The translations under genes were made by a program, and so were the position numbers. Under the pieces are notes generated by a model. The model was not told the DNA's origin and made no database searches. It saw only the letters and a list, made by a program, of their open reading frames with translations. Shown piece by piece: positions 1-6,481 of a stretch of DNA of 11,526 bases (its first letter is position 1; every line of letters begins with the position of its first letter). The stretch covers positions 1-11,526 of the forward strand of contig JAPYTY010000042.1 of NCBI GenBank assembly GCA_029942065.1, given 5' to 3'. The stretch is from Acidobacteriota bacterium (lineage in GTDB: Bacteria > Acidobacteriota > UBA6911 > RPQK01 > JADFOI01).

Positions 1-64
1 CCCTTTCCCCATCCGTATCGTGGTGGAACCGGAGACGAGATACCGGCAGATTGAGATAGGTTGA
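1..64 (+). CDS. C-terminal tail of an unidentified protein (partial)
   Basis: An open frame enters from the left edge and ends at TGA 62-64. The last residues read FPIRIVVEPETRYRQIEIG, which looks like ordinary protein sequence, but it is too short to assign to a family. The other two frames on this strand also contain stops nearby, so frame choice rests only on plausibility. The stop overlaps the beginning of a repeat-hairpin unit that starts at 68. Confidence 0.35.
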   Translation, partial: PFPIRIVVEPETRYRQIEIG

Positions 65-67
65 AGA

Positions 68-109
68 GCGCTGGTCTTCGACCAGCGCGTTCCACGTTCC
101 AGGTTCCAC
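68..109 (-). repeat. Heptamer array plus 3-nt-loop hairpin, copy 1
   Basis: Bases 68-88 form a perfect hairpin: GCGCTGGTC, loop TTC, GACCAGCGC. Bases 89-109 are three 7-bp units (GTTCCAC, GTTCCAG, GTTCCAC). On the - strand this reads as an array of GGAAC-type heptamers running straight into the hairpin. The same hairpin, reverse-complemented, sits at 9820-9839, where it again follows a heptamer array. It may also act as a terminator for the gene ending at 64, but there is no T tract. Confidence 0.75.
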
Positions 110-130
110 GAAGTCCTCAGTAGCTGACAG

Positions 131-186
131 AAAATTCGAAATCCGAAGTCCCAAATCCGAAATCCGGCCGCAATTCAACACCGGCC
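131..186 (+). repeat. Heptamer array, GAAATCC type, with weak downstream hairpin
   Basis: Bases 138-165 are four 7-bp units: GAAATCC, GAAGTCC, CAAATCC, GAAATCC. A more degenerate unit lies at 131-137. The array is followed by GGCCG (166-170) and CGGCC (182-186), which can pair around an 11-nt loop. This is weaker than the other hairpins in the window but lies on the same side of the purine-rich array. No coding potential is visible. Confidence 0.65.
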
Positions 187-250
187 CATTCTTCACGCGG
201 AGCCCACGCGACGCGTTTCTTCACCCCGAACTTCAACGAGGAGTTTTTCC

Positions 251-301
251 GCGCGCTAAGCGCGCTTCTCCTATCTCCTATCTCCTGGCTCCTGGCTCCT
301 G
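251..301 (-). repeat. Heptamer array plus GC hairpin, copy 3
   Basis: GCGCGC (251-256) and GCGCGC (260-265) pair around a TAA loop. One base later, 267-301 holds exactly five 7-bp units: TCTCCTA twice, TCTCCTG once, GCTCCTG twice. Read on the - strand, an AGGAG-rich heptamer array runs into a 3-nt-loop hairpin, as in the units at 68-109 and 9780-9839. A pyrimidine-rich stretch (TTTTCTTCTTTTTTCC) follows at 302-317. Confidence 0.75.
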
Positions 302-363
302 TTTTCTTCTTTTTTCCTCGCACTTTTTAGAGCTGAGACGTTATAGCAAGAGATGAAATTTTC

Positions 364-562
364 TAGCCCGGATTTCTCACACCTTCTCGTCACGAAGCGG
401 CGGAAGGGCCGGTCTGACAAGGCGCGCGACCGAGGCCCCCGCAAACGTACTGTAGGGTACGTTGAGGAGGCCGAGGGGTACCCCGGCCTTGCGGGTCGCG
501 AAACACAGTCAGGACGGATCATTGCGCCGATGCAGTAGAGGGGGTGTGAGCAATGCGGGCTA
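364..562. mobile_element. ~199-bp element with 20-bp terminal inverted repeats (MITE- or REP-like)
   Basis: The left end, TAGCCCGGATTTCTCACACC (364-383), matches the reverse complement of the right end (543-562) at 18 of 20 positions. The interior is rich in smaller palindromes: ACGTAC...GTACGT around 445-463, GGGGTACCCC near 475-484, and a CGCGACC...CCCGCAA arm that pairs with TTGCGGGTCGCG (489-500). A 61-codon frame runs through it (353-538), but this looks like a by-product of the GC-rich palindromes rather than a gene. There is no transposase, so it would have to move in trans or be a structured regulatory RNA. Its right end contains the likely start codon and sits next to the Shine-Dalgarno of the downstream pilin gene. 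I infer an element from structure only; I did not identify a target-site duplication. Confidence 0.6.
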
Positions 563-982
563 CAAGGATACACCCTGTTTGAAATCACTCTGTGGTGCCT
601 TCTGATGGGCACCCTCTCGACCGTCGGCCTCTCGGTGGGCGAGGGAATTCGCGATCAACAGAGGCTTCACCTGGCCGGCGAGTCTCTGGTATCGGCGGTC
701 TCGGCTGCCCGATTCGATGCCATGACCAAGAACCTCGCCCTTCAGAACAGGGTTCATCCCGAACGAAACCAATTCACGGTGGCCTTGAAGGACGACGAGC
801 CGGATCTCTGGCAAAACCTTCCTCGAGGAGTCGTATTCTCCAAGATCCCGTCCAGGCCCATCACATTTTTCTCCCGGGGAAGTGCCGCTCCTGCTGGAAG
901 CTTCACACTGGAAAACCAACGAGGCCAAATCCAGGTCATCGTGTCTTTGAGCGGAAGGGTTCGATGGAAAAGGAAGATTTAG
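553..982 (+). CDS. GspH/FimT-like minor pseudopilin, apparent frameshift near the start
   Basis: The downstream frame (TAC at 569 to TAG 980-982) reads G-YTLFEITLWCLLMG, a type IV prepilin N-terminus: Gly at -1, Glu at +5, then a hydrophobic helix. This is followed by a ~120-residue globular domain of the size expected for GspH/FimT. In this frame there is no ATG, GTG or TTG between the TAG at 536-538 and the ATG at 605, which lies inside the helix. The ATG at 553, eight bases after AGAGGGGG, is one frame off and gives only MRATRIHPV before TGA. One extra base at AAGG-ATA (564-570) would give MRATRG^YTLFE, a textbook leader. I therefore read the gene as starting at 553 with a 1-nt deletion, giving a mature protein of ~137 aa. 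It is the first gene of the H-I-J-K operon and overlaps the next gene by 19 nt. Whether the lesion is biological or a consensus error cannot be told here. Confidence 0.72.
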
Positions 983-1269
983 GCTTCACACTGGTTGAGG
1001 TATTGATTTCAATGATGCTTCTCATCCTCACCACGGTATCCCTGCTCGGAAGCCTGGATCAGGCTTTTCGCCACTACCGTACCGCTGAGCTACGTTGGCG
1101 GGCAACCATTGAGGTCTGGAATCAAATCGAACTGCTTCGTGCGGATACTCCGGCAGCAGGAGACCCACTCCTGATCCTTCCGGACTCCCGGCCCCTTTAT
1201 CGTTCGGTTATCCGAAATTCCCGGTTATTGGGCCAATCCGGCTGGGAGGTTCTCATTGCGGACAGGTAG
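964..1269 (+). CDS. GspI/PilV-like minor pseudopilin
   Basis: This is a 101-residue inner-membrane prepilin. The leader is MEKEDLG, followed by FTLVEVLISMMLLILTTVSL, with Gly -1, Phe +1 and Glu +5 of the class III prepilin signal cleaved by the prepilin peptidase. The rest is a short C-terminal domain, as in GspI. The start was chosen at ATG 964 because it places the cleavage site seven residues in and has GGAAGGG just upstream. A longer in-frame extension to 592 is a shadow of the preceding gene. It overlaps the H-like gene by 19 nt and the J-like gene by 14 nt, so translation is probably coupled. In type II secretion systems GspI is the core that recruits GspJ and GspK at the pseudopilus tip, and PilV plays a similar role in type IV pili. 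Confidence 0.8.
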   Translation: MEKEDLGFTLVEVLISMMLLILTTVSLLGSLDQAFRHYRTAELRWRATIEVWNQIELLRADTPAAGDPLLILPDSRPLYRSVIRNSRLLGQSGWEVLIADR

Positions 1270-1816
1270 AGGTTTTGGTTTCTTCGAAATGATGGTGGCC
1301 TCGATGCTTTCCGGCCTGATTTTCCTGGGATTTTTTGTGGTCATCGGGCAATTTCAAAAGGGCTGCTCCGACCTTAATCTGATTCTGGAGCGTGATTCCA
1401 ACTTTTGGCTGGCTCCCCTGCTCCTTTCCCGCTGGATCGCCCCAACCGGGAACAACCGCTGGGAACAGCCCTGGCCCGGAGTGGTGGTTCAACCCGGGCT
1501 CCTGGAACTCAACAGCGACATCCACGGCAAGGGGGGCTTCCCCGACTCCGAACTTTCCAGCAGCTTTGAGTCCCTGCGGCTCCGGGCTTTCAAGTCCAAC
1601 CTTCAAGTGAAAAGTGGCCAGGGTAATTTTCAACCAGTGATCAAGAACATCACAAGCATGAGTTTTGATTCAGAACAAATGCCGGTCATCACCATCAGGC
1701 TGGAAGCCGGGACCGACCGATCGCCGTCCTCGTTCGAGGGGAACCTGTTGGAAACGATGGAGTTGTCCATCCAGCTAAGAAACTATCGGCCCAGCCTTTT
1801 CCTTGAGGGCACCTAG
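1256..1816 (+). CDS. GspJ/PilW-like minor pseudopilin
   Basis: This 186-residue prepilin starts at TTG 1256. The unusual start is supported by GGGAGG at 1244-1249 with a 6-nt spacer, and by the short leader it yields, MRTGRG, followed by FGFFEMMVASMLSGLIFLGF with Glu at +5. Length and position after the I-like gene fit GspJ (about 200 aa) or PilW. The C-terminal domain (from about residue 40) has no motif that I can name. The stop TAG (1814-1816) directly abuts the ATG of the next gene at 1817. It should sit in the inner membrane until assembled into the pseudopilus tip. Confidence 0.8.
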   Translation: MRTGRGFGFFEMMVASMLSGLIFLGFFVVIGQFQKGCSDLNLILERDSNFWLAPLLLSRWIAPTGNNRWEQPWPGVVVQPGLLELNSDIHGKGGFPDSELSSSFESLRLRAFKSNLQVKSGQGNFQPVIKNITSMSFDSEQMPVITIRLEAGTDRSPSSFEGNLLETMELSIQLRNYRPSLFLEGT

Positions 1817-2341
1817 ATGCGGGGTTTCAGTCTGATTACGGCCCTACTGGTGATTCTTCTCGTCACCACGCTGGGCTGGGGACTTATTTTCAGAATCCTG
1901 CGTCAGTGGGAAATGGCGACCCAGGTGAAATCTCAACTCTACGGGTTCGTCCTGGCGGAAAACGGCATCGAATACGCTCGGACCCTGCTGCCCCATCTGA
2001 ATCTCAATTCCCTTTTGGTGGGCACCGATGGGTTGCCCTGCGAGGGGCTCTCCGGGGAATGGCGAAGCCCCATGTCATTTGCTCAGTCCCTCCGTGTGGA
2101 TCCCGCAACCTGGAATTCCCCCTGTGATGACGGACTCCCCGCCCACGACGGCGAGGCTTTGATCCCCCGGGGGTATCAGGCGGAAGGGGGACATTTTTTC
2201 CTCAGATTCTCGAATAATCCTGAGGAAACTTCCCAAATCGATGAGGACTACATCGTTCTGGTCAGAAGCCTGGCCATCGTCCCGGACCGTGTCAGGAGTC
2301 CCTTTCTTCCCTCGCTGAAAAATCCTGTAGCACTGGATTGA
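1817..2341 (+). pseudogene. PilX/GspK-like minor pilin, N-terminal part (frameshifted)
   Basis: The 174-residue frame begins MRG^FSLITALLVILLVTTLGW, a prepilin signal with a three-residue leader. Position +5 is Thr, and absence of Glu5 is a known trait of GspK-type pseudopilins. AENGIEYARTLL (about 47-58) is the PilX/GspK signature after the helix. GAGGG lies ~9 nt before the ATG. The frame ends ...NPVALD-TGA at 2339-2341, but the +1-shifted frame continues at once as HWIEARFRQEKSFSLPSPLTLFG, which looks like the natural continuation (NPVA-L-WIEARFR). One missing base around 2331-2336 would explain this. Together with the next entry the intact protein would be about 403 aa. Confidence 0.75.
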
Positions 2342-3026
2342 AGCTCGATTTCGTCAGGAGAAATCCTTTTCCCTGCCCAGTCCTCTCACCCTTTTTGGGG
2401 ATTCCGGAACTTTCCATTGGGAGGGTGATCGGTTTGAGATTGAGGCCGCCACAGGTTCCGGAATTTCTCTGGTATCCCTCTCCTCTTCGGCACTCCTTCA
2501 AGATCTCATGAATTCTCTTTCCCCCGGTCAGCTTCAATCCATTCTCAGTCAGTCCGCCCCTCCCTCGATTGAAGATGCCACTCCACTGTACCGGAATGAT
2601 CTCCGTTTCAGGCGCCTGTTCAGCTCCGAGTTTTGGAGTCATTTCATCGATCAACTGCCGCATTTTTCCGAGTCCCAGGCGGGAGGAATTACCTTCCTGC
2701 CCGATGGGGGAGTACTCAGCAGCTCGCTCTCAGGAATGCTGATTGCAAAAAAGGATCTGACCCTGAACGGAAACACCAGCTTCAGAGGTTTACTGCTACA
2801 CCTGGGAGAGGGGAAATTGACGCTTTCCGAGCAGGCTGAAGTCGTCGGGGGAGTCTGGATGTCCAATCTCGACTCCTCGGGAACAGATTTGAGGTCCCGG
2901 CCCATTTCGTTCAAAATGTCGGGCAATTCCGCCCTTCATTTCAGCCGCCCCGCGATTAGCGAAGCGCTTGCACGGATCCCTCCTACCCAGCTGGGATGGC
3001 GCATGCTGTACCCCGATAGAGTATAA
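2331..3026 (+). pseudogene. PilX/GspK-like minor pilin, C-terminal part (other frame)
   Basis: This frame is open from just after TAG 2328-2330 to TAA 3024-3026 (231 codons). Its first ATG is at 2508, with no Shine-Dalgarno worth naming. It lacks a signal peptide or membrane segment, so it is unlikely to be a stand-alone gene. The order of segments fits the long domain of PilX-like proteins: a short beta region (GDSGTFHWEGDRFEIEAATG), a helical middle (LLQDLMNSLSPGQLQSIL), then a parallel-beta stretch with GMLIAKKDLTLNGNTSFRGL and TLSEQAEVVGGVWMSN. The last is a G-x-L-x-G-N-x-x-F-x-G pattern typical of the C-terminal region of these proteins. The end is GWRMLYPDRV. It is followed after 8 nt by the next gene. 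Confidence 0.7.
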
Positions 3027-3034
3027 TCGCTCAC

Positions 3035-3682
3035 ATGATTTCCCTGGTGACCGCATTACTGCTCATGGGGACCGCCTCGAGTCTGGCCCAGGAAACCGAA
3101 AAGCCCTCTCAAGAAGCTCAATTTGCCGAAGAAGAACCCGAGGAGATGTCTCTGGCGGAATTTGCCCGCAAAGAACGGGCGCGCCGCTCAATAATAGGCC
3201 AACCCGATCGGGTGATCACCAACGCCAACATCAATCAGGTCAAGGGACTGATCAGCACCAGTACTGCGCCTCCCTCCAGTGGAGAAATGGGAGACGGGAT
3301 GGGTGAAGGCGAGGGCGACAATGCTGAAGGTTCCGAGGAAGAGGGGGATTCCGATCTGGAAAAATGGCAGGGTGCTTTTGCTGGCGGAGTGCGCCAGTTG
3401 GAAAATGCGATCAATCTGGGTTTGGTTCTGGAACTCAGAATGGTCGATCTCAATAATTCATATTTCACCGCAACGGGTCCCGCAAAAGGCGGAATCCAAC
3501 AACAACTGCAGGAAACCCGGGAAGAAATTCAGGCCAACCAGGGTCAGGTACGAGCGGCCCGACAGACTCTCGAAGACCTCGAAAACGATGCTGCGATGGA
3601 CGGGGTCCCTCCTGGAGCCATTCGTGAAATGATCGGCGATTTACCAACACGGGCTTCGTTTCGGAACGCCCCGGGCGGCTAG
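3035..3682 (+). CDS. Secreted acidic protein of unknown function
   Basis: This is a 215-residue protein of a family I do not recognise by name. Residues 1-19 (MISLVTALLLMGTASSLAQ) form a signal peptide with an SLA^Q cleavage site and no lipobox, so export to the periplasm is likely. A strongly acidic stretch follows, then EMSLAEFARKERARR and VITNANINQVKG, short motifs that resemble recurring periplasmic proteins of Acidobacteria. Next come a Gly/Glu/Asp low-complexity linker (about 87-108) and a helical, Gln/Glu-rich C-terminal half (about 150-190) that could form a coiled coil. There is no obvious Shine-Dalgarno before ATG 3035, so it may be translationally coupled to the PilX-like frame ending 8 nt upstream. 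A role with the pseudopilus is only a guess from position. Its TAG shares CTAG with the stop of the convergent ubiE. Confidence 0.7.
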   Translation: MISLVTALLLMGTASSLAQETEKPSQEAQFAEEEPEEMSLAEFARKERARRSIIGQPDRVITNANINQVKGLISTSTAPPSSGEMGDGMGEGEGDNAEGSEEEGDSDLEKWQGAFAGGVRQLENAINLGLVLELRMVDLNNSYFTATGPAKGGIQQQLQETREEIQANQGQVRAARQTLEDLENDAAMDGVPPGAIREMIGDLPTRASFRNAPGG

Positions 3683-4452
3683 TCCGCCTTTCCCGAGGAC
3701 TTTCGTGCCTGTGCCAGGTGTAGAGTAACGATGCCTGCCGTCAGGCGGTAGTGTCTCGGGGAGGCAAAGCCGGCTTGCCCCATTAGGGTCTCCAGTTGCT
3801 CTGGATCAGGAAACTCCCGGACCGACCGGGGCAAATAAGAATAGGGTCCCTTCTCACCCGAAATCAATCGTCCGATTTGAGGCAAAATTCGCATACAGTA
3901 AAAAAAATAAAGTTGCTTGAAGACGGGAAACCGGGGCTGAGAGAACTCCAACACAGCCAAAGTGCCTCCATTCCGAAGCACACGGCACATCTCTCGCAGA
4001 CCTGCAACGTAGTCGGGTAAGTTGCGAAGCCCGAAGGCGATGGTCACCCCATCAAACGAACCGGTAGGGAAAGGGAGTTGCACAGCATCGCCTTCGACGA
4101 ACCGAATGATCCCGCTACCGCCACCGGATTCCACCTTCCTTTGGCCCAAAACCAGCATGGGATGACAAAAATCACAAGCCACAACACGACTGCTCCGGGA
4201 TAACTCGATAGCCAGATCTCCGGTTCCAGCGCACAGGTCCAGGACCATGGCCGATTCGGGTAGCAGCTCCTGAAGCTTGCCGGCGCAGACACGCCGCCAG
4301 CGCCGGTCCTGAGAAAAGGAGAGCAATCGATTCACCAGGTCATAGCGATGGGCAATGGACGCGAACATTCCCCGGATCTGACGGGACTCCTTGTTCAACG
4401 GACTGCTGTGCGTTCGTGCGTTCGTGCGTTCGGTTTCGGGTGATTCACTCAT
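3679..4452 (-). CDS. ubiE: Demethylmenaquinone/2-polyprenylbenzoquinol methyltransferase, UbiE/MenG
   Basis: This is a 257-residue class I SAM-dependent methyltransferase that adds the ring C-methyl group in menaquinone (and ubiquinone) synthesis. Family signatures are in order: GMFASIAHRYDLVNRLLS (28-45), the SAM loop VLDLCAGTGDLAIEL (70-84), DGVTIAFGLRNLPDY (about 133-147) and the post-III motif GGTLAVLEFSQP (about 161-172). All are intact. The first ~20 residues (SESPETERTNARTHSSP) are non-conserved and partly encoded by an octamer repeat, so translation could instead begin at the TTG for Leu19. It is the last gene of the thiS-thiG-aroB-ubiE strand block, 94 nt after aroB. Its product would feed the quinone used by the NuoJKL enzyme farther right. 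Since no Nuo-independent ubiquinone gene is in view, menaquinone is the likelier substrate. Confidence 0.93.
   Translation of the reverse strand: MSESPETERTNARTHSSPLNKESRQIRGMFASIAHRYDLVNRLLSFSQDRRWRRVCAGKLQELLPESAMVLDLCAGTGDLAIELSRSSRVVACDFCHPMLVLGQRKVESGGGSGIIRFVEGDAVQLPFPTGSFDGVTIAFGLRNLPDYVAGLREMCRVLRNGGTLAVLEFSQPRFPVFKQLYFFYCMRILPQIGRLISGEKGPYSYLPRSVREFPDPEQLETLMGQAGFASPRHYRLTAGIVTLHLAQARKSSGKAD
4408..4431 (-). repeat. Three-copy octamer repeat inside ubiE
   Basis: GTGCGTTC occurs three times head to tail on the + strand (GAACGCAC on the coding strand). It encodes part of the poorly conserved N-terminus of UbiE. Eight is not a multiple of three, so gain or loss of one copy would shift the frame for a start at 4452. 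Confidence 0.8.
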
Positions 4453-4546
4453 CGCTTTTCTGTTTTACAGGGCGATATGGACACAACTTGATGTGTGAGC
4501 TCCTTTCCAACAAGGGCACCAAAGCACGGCAGCACAAATGCAGGCG

Positions 4547-5062
4547 TTAGCGGGTCTGCTCCCATGCCTCGGCGAGGAGTTTTGCCTGGACATCGCCCGT
4601 GATCACGGTTGTGCCAATCCCTTTGAGAAGAACGAAGATGATCTGATCTCCCTGATGTTTCTTGTCCCTCTTCATGGCTTCCACCAGAATCTCGATGGAA
4701 ATGGAGCCGATGGGAGGCAGATTTCCAATGCTGCGGACCGTTTGCATGATCCGCTTGCTGGTGGATTCATCGAGGAACCCTGCCAGCCGGGAAAGATGGG
4801 TTTCGACCAACATTCCCCAGGCGATGGCCTCTCCATGGGTGAACTCCTGATATTTCGTGGCCACCTCCAGAGCGTGGCCAAAGGTGTGTCCAAAATTGAG
4901 AATTCTCCGCAGATCCTTCTCTTTCTCATCCTGGGAGGTGATCTCCGCCTTGATGGCACAACATCGGCTGATCACTTTCTCCAGGACATCGGAGTCCTGA
5001 TTTTGAATTTTTTCCAGATGAGTCTCGAAAAACTCAAAGAATTTCGGATCGCAGATAAGGCC
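4547..5062 (-). pseudogene. aroB: 3-dehydroquinate synthase AroB, C-terminal part after in-frame TAG
   Basis: This is the same frame as the entry at 5063-5629, resuming right after a TAG. It reads GLICDPKFFEFFE..., and the first available ATG is at 4975. It carries the metal-site motifs of AroB: RRILNFGHTFGHALEV with the first zinc-ligand His and THGEAIAWGM with the second, then the C-terminal helical domain ending LLAEAWEQTR-TAA. Added to the first part and the stop codon, the frame gives 360 residues, exactly the usual AroB size, so the gene is complete apart from the stop. On its own this fragment lacks the nucleotide-binding domain and cannot be an enzyme. Confidence 0.85.
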
Positions 5063-5629
5063 CTATTTACCGACCTCGTATAGTCCTGACTGGAATTCCC
5101 TGGCCGGAAGAGTCGAAAGGGTATCCGTGTCAATGCAAACCAGTTCGGGTTGATAAAACGACCCGATCATGTTCTTTCCCAGTGCATGGTTGACGCCGGT
5201 TTTCCCCCCTACCGAGCTGTCTACCTGGGCAAGCAAAGTCGTGGGAACCTGGATGTAAGGAATTCCCCTGAGCAGGGTGGCTGCAGCAAATCCGGCAATG
5301 TCTCCGGTCACCCCACCTCCCAGCGCGATGACCATGGAAGAACGATCGGCTCGGTGGGCAAGAAGATCGGTATAGATCTGGCCCACGGTCTTGAGTGTCT
5401 TGTGCTGCTCGCCGTCAGGAATGATACTTTTGATGACCTGGCAACCACGGTCCGAAAGTTGCCGGAGCAAACCCTCTCCATAGAGCTCGAAAACCCGGGA
5501 GTTTGAGATCACAAAAATGGTTGGGTGAATTCCGCGGTTTCCAAGGAGTTCCCCCACCTGACCGAGAAGACCGGATGCGATAAGAATCTCGTAGCTTCTG
5601 TCACCGAGACTGACCTGAACGGTTTTCAC
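5063..5629 (-). pseudogene. aroB: 3-dehydroquinate synthase AroB, N-terminal NAD-binding part, ends at premature TAG
   Basis: AroB converts DAHP to 3-dehydroquinate in the shikimate pathway, using NAD+ and a divalent metal. The frame starts at GTG 5629 with GAGGAG five bases upstream. Residues 72-76 DGEQH, 104-110 GGGVTGD, 128-146 VPTTLLAQVDSSVGGKTGV and 151-157 GKNMIGS are the family's nucleotide- and substrate-binding blocks. At 177-188 it reads REFQSGLYEVGK-TAG, where the family has E-V-V/I-K-Y-G: Val is replaced by Gly and Tyr189 by the stop (5063-5065). Metal ligand Glu185 and Lys188 are kept. No other base change is needed to restore the gene. Loss of AroB would make the cell need aromatic amino acids, so consensus error, readthrough or genuine loss must be separated. 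It lies 76 nt after thiG in the same direction. Confidence 0.9.
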
Positions 5630-5705
5630 ATCTCCTCAACCTTCTCGGTGCTGATGCTTTTTCGGCCAACCAGGCTGTGCCCCTATTCTCTTGGGGCGAA
5701 GCACG

Positions 5706-6479
5706 TCATTTGACCACGCCTTCCAGGGGACTGCTGGCAGTGGCATAAAGCTTTCTGGGCATCCGACCCGCCAGAAAGGCCAGGCGTCCCGACTCCACGG
5801 CCAGTTTCATGGCTTTGGCCATACTCACAGGGTCATCCGCTCCGGCGATTCCGGAATTCATCAGCACACCCCCAACTCCCAGTTCCATGGCAATCGTCGC
5901 ATCGGAGGCCGTTCCCACGCCTGCATCGACCACCACCGGGACGGAAACCGTTTCCAAAATGATTCGGAGATTATTTGGATTCTGAATTCCCAGACCTGAA
6001 CCAATGGGCGCTCCCAGTGGCATGACTGCAGCCGCTCCGGCTTCCTCCAGCTTCTTGCAAACAATGGGATCATCATTGGTATAGGGCAAAACAGTAAATC
6101 CTTCCTTGACCAGGATCCGGGTTGCCTCCAGCAGCGCTTCATTATCAGGAAACAGCGTTTTTTCATCGCCGATGACCTCCAGCTTGACCAACTCGGAAAG
6201 CCCAGCCTCACGGCCCAGCCGTGCACAACGAACCGCATCTTCCGCCGTGTAACATCCCGCTGTATTGGGCAAAAGGGTAAAACGATCCGTATCGAGATAA
6301 TCCAGCAAGGATTCCTTGCTCTTGTCGGTCAGGTTGACCCTTCGGACGGCCACCGTCACCATATCTGCGCCACTGGCCTCCAATGCCTCACGCATGAGGT
6401 CGAAATTTTCGTATTTACCGGTTCCGACAATCAACCGCGAACTCAGTTTTCGCCCCGCTATCACGAACTGATCTGCCAT
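5706..6479 (-). CDS. thiG: Thiazole synthase ThiG
   Basis: This intact 257-residue TIM-barrel enzyme makes the thiazole phosphate of thiamine from deoxyxylulose-5-phosphate, dehydroglycine (iminoglycine) and ThiS thiocarboxylate. Signatures are FVIAGRKLSSRLIVGTGKY (5-23), VKLEVIGD with the Schiff-base Lys99, TVLPYTNDDP (about 129-138), GAAAVMPLGAPIGSGLGI and the phosphate-binding region VPVVVDAGVGTASDA through GGVLMNSGIAGA. The start ATG 6479 lies 2 nt after the thiS stop, and its Shine-Dalgarno (GGAGAGGAA...AAGG) is inside the end of thiS, so the pair is translationally coupled. The first residues after Met match the usual ThiG start. No other thiamine gene is present in the window. Confidence 0.96.
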   Translation of the reverse strand: MADQFVIAGRKLSSRLIVGTGKYENFDLMREALEASGADMVTVAVRRVNLTDKSKESLLDYLDTDRFTLLPNTAGCYTAEDAVRCARLGREAGLSELVKLEVIGDEKTLFPDNEALLEATRILVKEGFTVLPYTNDDPIVCKKLEEAGAAAVMPLGAPIGSGLGIQNPNNLRIILETVSVPVVVDAGVGTASDATIAMELGVGGVLMNSGIAGADDPVSMAKAMKLAVESGRLAFLAGRMPRKLYATASSPLEGVVK

Positions 6480-6481
6480 CC

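Noticed and set aside
68..109. CRISPR-like interpretation of the repeats
   Set aside because: The units are 7 bp and contiguous, with no spacers and no cas genes in the window.
353..538. 61-codon ORF as a real gene
   Set aside because: It lies wholly in the palindromic inverted-repeat element, has no convincing ribosome-binding site and reads as Arg/Gly/Pro-rich text typical of GC-rich structure. I treat it as element sequence.
592..963. N-terminal extension of the I-like pilin to 592
   Set aside because: It overlaps the H-like pilin almost fully and would hide the prepilin signal inside the protein. ATG 964 gives a normal leader and ribosome-binding site.
3021..3027. TATAAT at 3022-3027 as a -10 box for the gene at 3035
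   Set aside because: There is no -35-like hexamer at 16-19 bp upstream, and the sequence is the end of the PilX-like frame (GAG-TAT-AAT overlaps its stop).
3899..3908. Run of eight A (eight T on the coding strand) in ubiE as a slippage site
   Set aside because: The frame is intact (YFFYCMRIL) and a run of eight alone is common. There is no downstream frame that would make a meaningful alternative product.
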